The notes below the pieces were generated by a model. That model was not told the origin of the DNA. It saw nothing but the letters and a program-made list of their open reading frames with translations, and made no database searches. From positions 1 to 25,561 of the IMG/VR virus record IMGVR_UViG_3300008259_000927: a DNA stretch of 25,561 bases; one strand, written 5' to 3'. Source of the stretch: a virus. Shown piece after piece: positions 25,208 through 25,561 of the stretch. The translations under genes and the position numbers were made by a program. Position 1 is the stretch's first letter. Each line of letters opens with the position of its first letter.

Positions 25208-25236
25208 TTGACACCACTCACTTATTAGGTTATGCT
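25208..25236 (+). promoter_or_regulatory. Strong sigma70-like promoter, predicted start at the next ATG
   Basis: TTGACA (25208-25213) is a perfect -35 box, the spacer is 17 bases, and TATGCT (25231-25236) matches four of six of the -10 box. Seven bases downstream is 25243, the A of the next gene's ATG, and no Shine-Dalgarno is present. The element begins at the last base of the fibre gene region and probably marks a return to early transcription. Confidence 0.6.
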
Positions 25237-25242
25237 CTCGCC

Positions 25243-25561
25243 ATGAACATCTTTGTAGTAAACAGCAATCCACGCAAGGCAGCACAAGACATGTGCGATA
25301 AGCATATTGTCAAGATGATTTTGGAAACAGCGCAGATGCTTTGTTCTGCACACCCAGAGGGGACTGCGACATACAAACCAACCCATAGAAAGCATCCATG
25401 CACTCTGTGGGCATCAGCAAGCATAGCCAACTACAATTGGCTGTGTCTGCATGGTCTTGCTCTATGTGACGAATACACAAAGAGATATGGCAAGATTCAT
25501 AAGAGCGAAGACATCATTCGGTGGTGTCATGCCAACTACCCACCAAATATTCCAATCAAGG
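25243..25561 (+). CDS. Conserved phage protein of unknown function (3' end outside window)
   Basis: The frame is open to the window edge and gives 106 residues: MNIFVVNSNPRKAAQDMCDK, HIVKMILETAQMLCSA, TYKPTHRKHPCTLWASAS, then NYNWLCLHGLALCDEYTKRY and GKIHKSE. This matches a small protein type I recall as widespread in T4-like and other marine phages (typical start MNIFVLD-DP-KAAQ-HCDKH). The conserved His, Cys and Trp residues suggest a binding or catalytic site, but I do not know an established function. It is not gp46, which would be expected after gp47. Its strong promoter suggests early expression. Confidence 0.7.
   Translation, partial: MNIFVVNSNPRKAAQDMCDKHIVKMILETAQMLCSAHPEGTATYKPTHRKHPCTLWASASIANYNWLCLHGLALCDEYTKRYGKIHKSEDIIRWCHANYPPNIPIK

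Noticed and set aside
1-25561. CRISPR arrays, tRNA genes, insertion sequences or integration genes
   Set aside because: No regular repeat-spacer pattern, no cloverleaf-like sequence and no transposase or integrase motifs were seen by eye.

Overview
This window is part of the genome of a T4-like contractile-tailed phage (T4 superfamily myovirus). All genes lie on the + strand. The order terminase large subunit (gp17), gp18, gp19, gp20, gp67-like, gp21, gp22, gp23, gp3-like, uvsY, uvsW, gp55, gp47 resembles marine and cyanophage-type T4 relatives more than T4 itself. Nothing here fixes the host: there are no photosynthesis genes, tRNAs or integration genes.

Layout. (1) 1-11192, virion morphogenesis: the 3' end of terminase, two tandem tail sheath genes, tail tube, portal, a small prohead-core-like protein, prohead protease, scaffold and major capsid protein, closed by a textbook intrinsic terminator. 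(2) 11197-16491, tail completion plus recombination and late transcription: gp3-like, UvsY, dCMP deaminase, UvsW helicase, a possible Sm-like small-domain protein, late sigma factor gp55 and nuclease subunit gp47. Most are packed with ATGA overlaps. (3) 16496-25207, a host-interaction cassette: a modular marine-phage protein, a paralogous pair of small beta-rich structural proteins, and about 6.8 kb of very long tail-fibre or depolymerase sequence ending in a right-handed beta-helix. It sits where gp46 would be expected next to gp47. (4) 25208-25561, a strong sigma70-like promoter and the start of a further phage gene cut by the window edge.

The oddest feature is that four conserved genes (second sheath, major capsid, UvsW, gp47) are each split by a frameshift where a conserved block also appears to be missing. 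Both halves still read as well-conserved protein. A fifth frame break is possible between the two giant tail ORFs. Because gp23 and gp47 are normally important or essential, an assembly or consensus fault is the simplest explanation, but short direct repeats at three of the lesions deserve a look. A second observation is that uvsY, uvsW and the last gene have promoter-like motifs placed so that transcription would start at or within a base or two of the ATG, with no Shine-Dalgarno, suggesting leaderless mRNAs.

All functional calls come from reading protein motifs and gene order. No database search was run.
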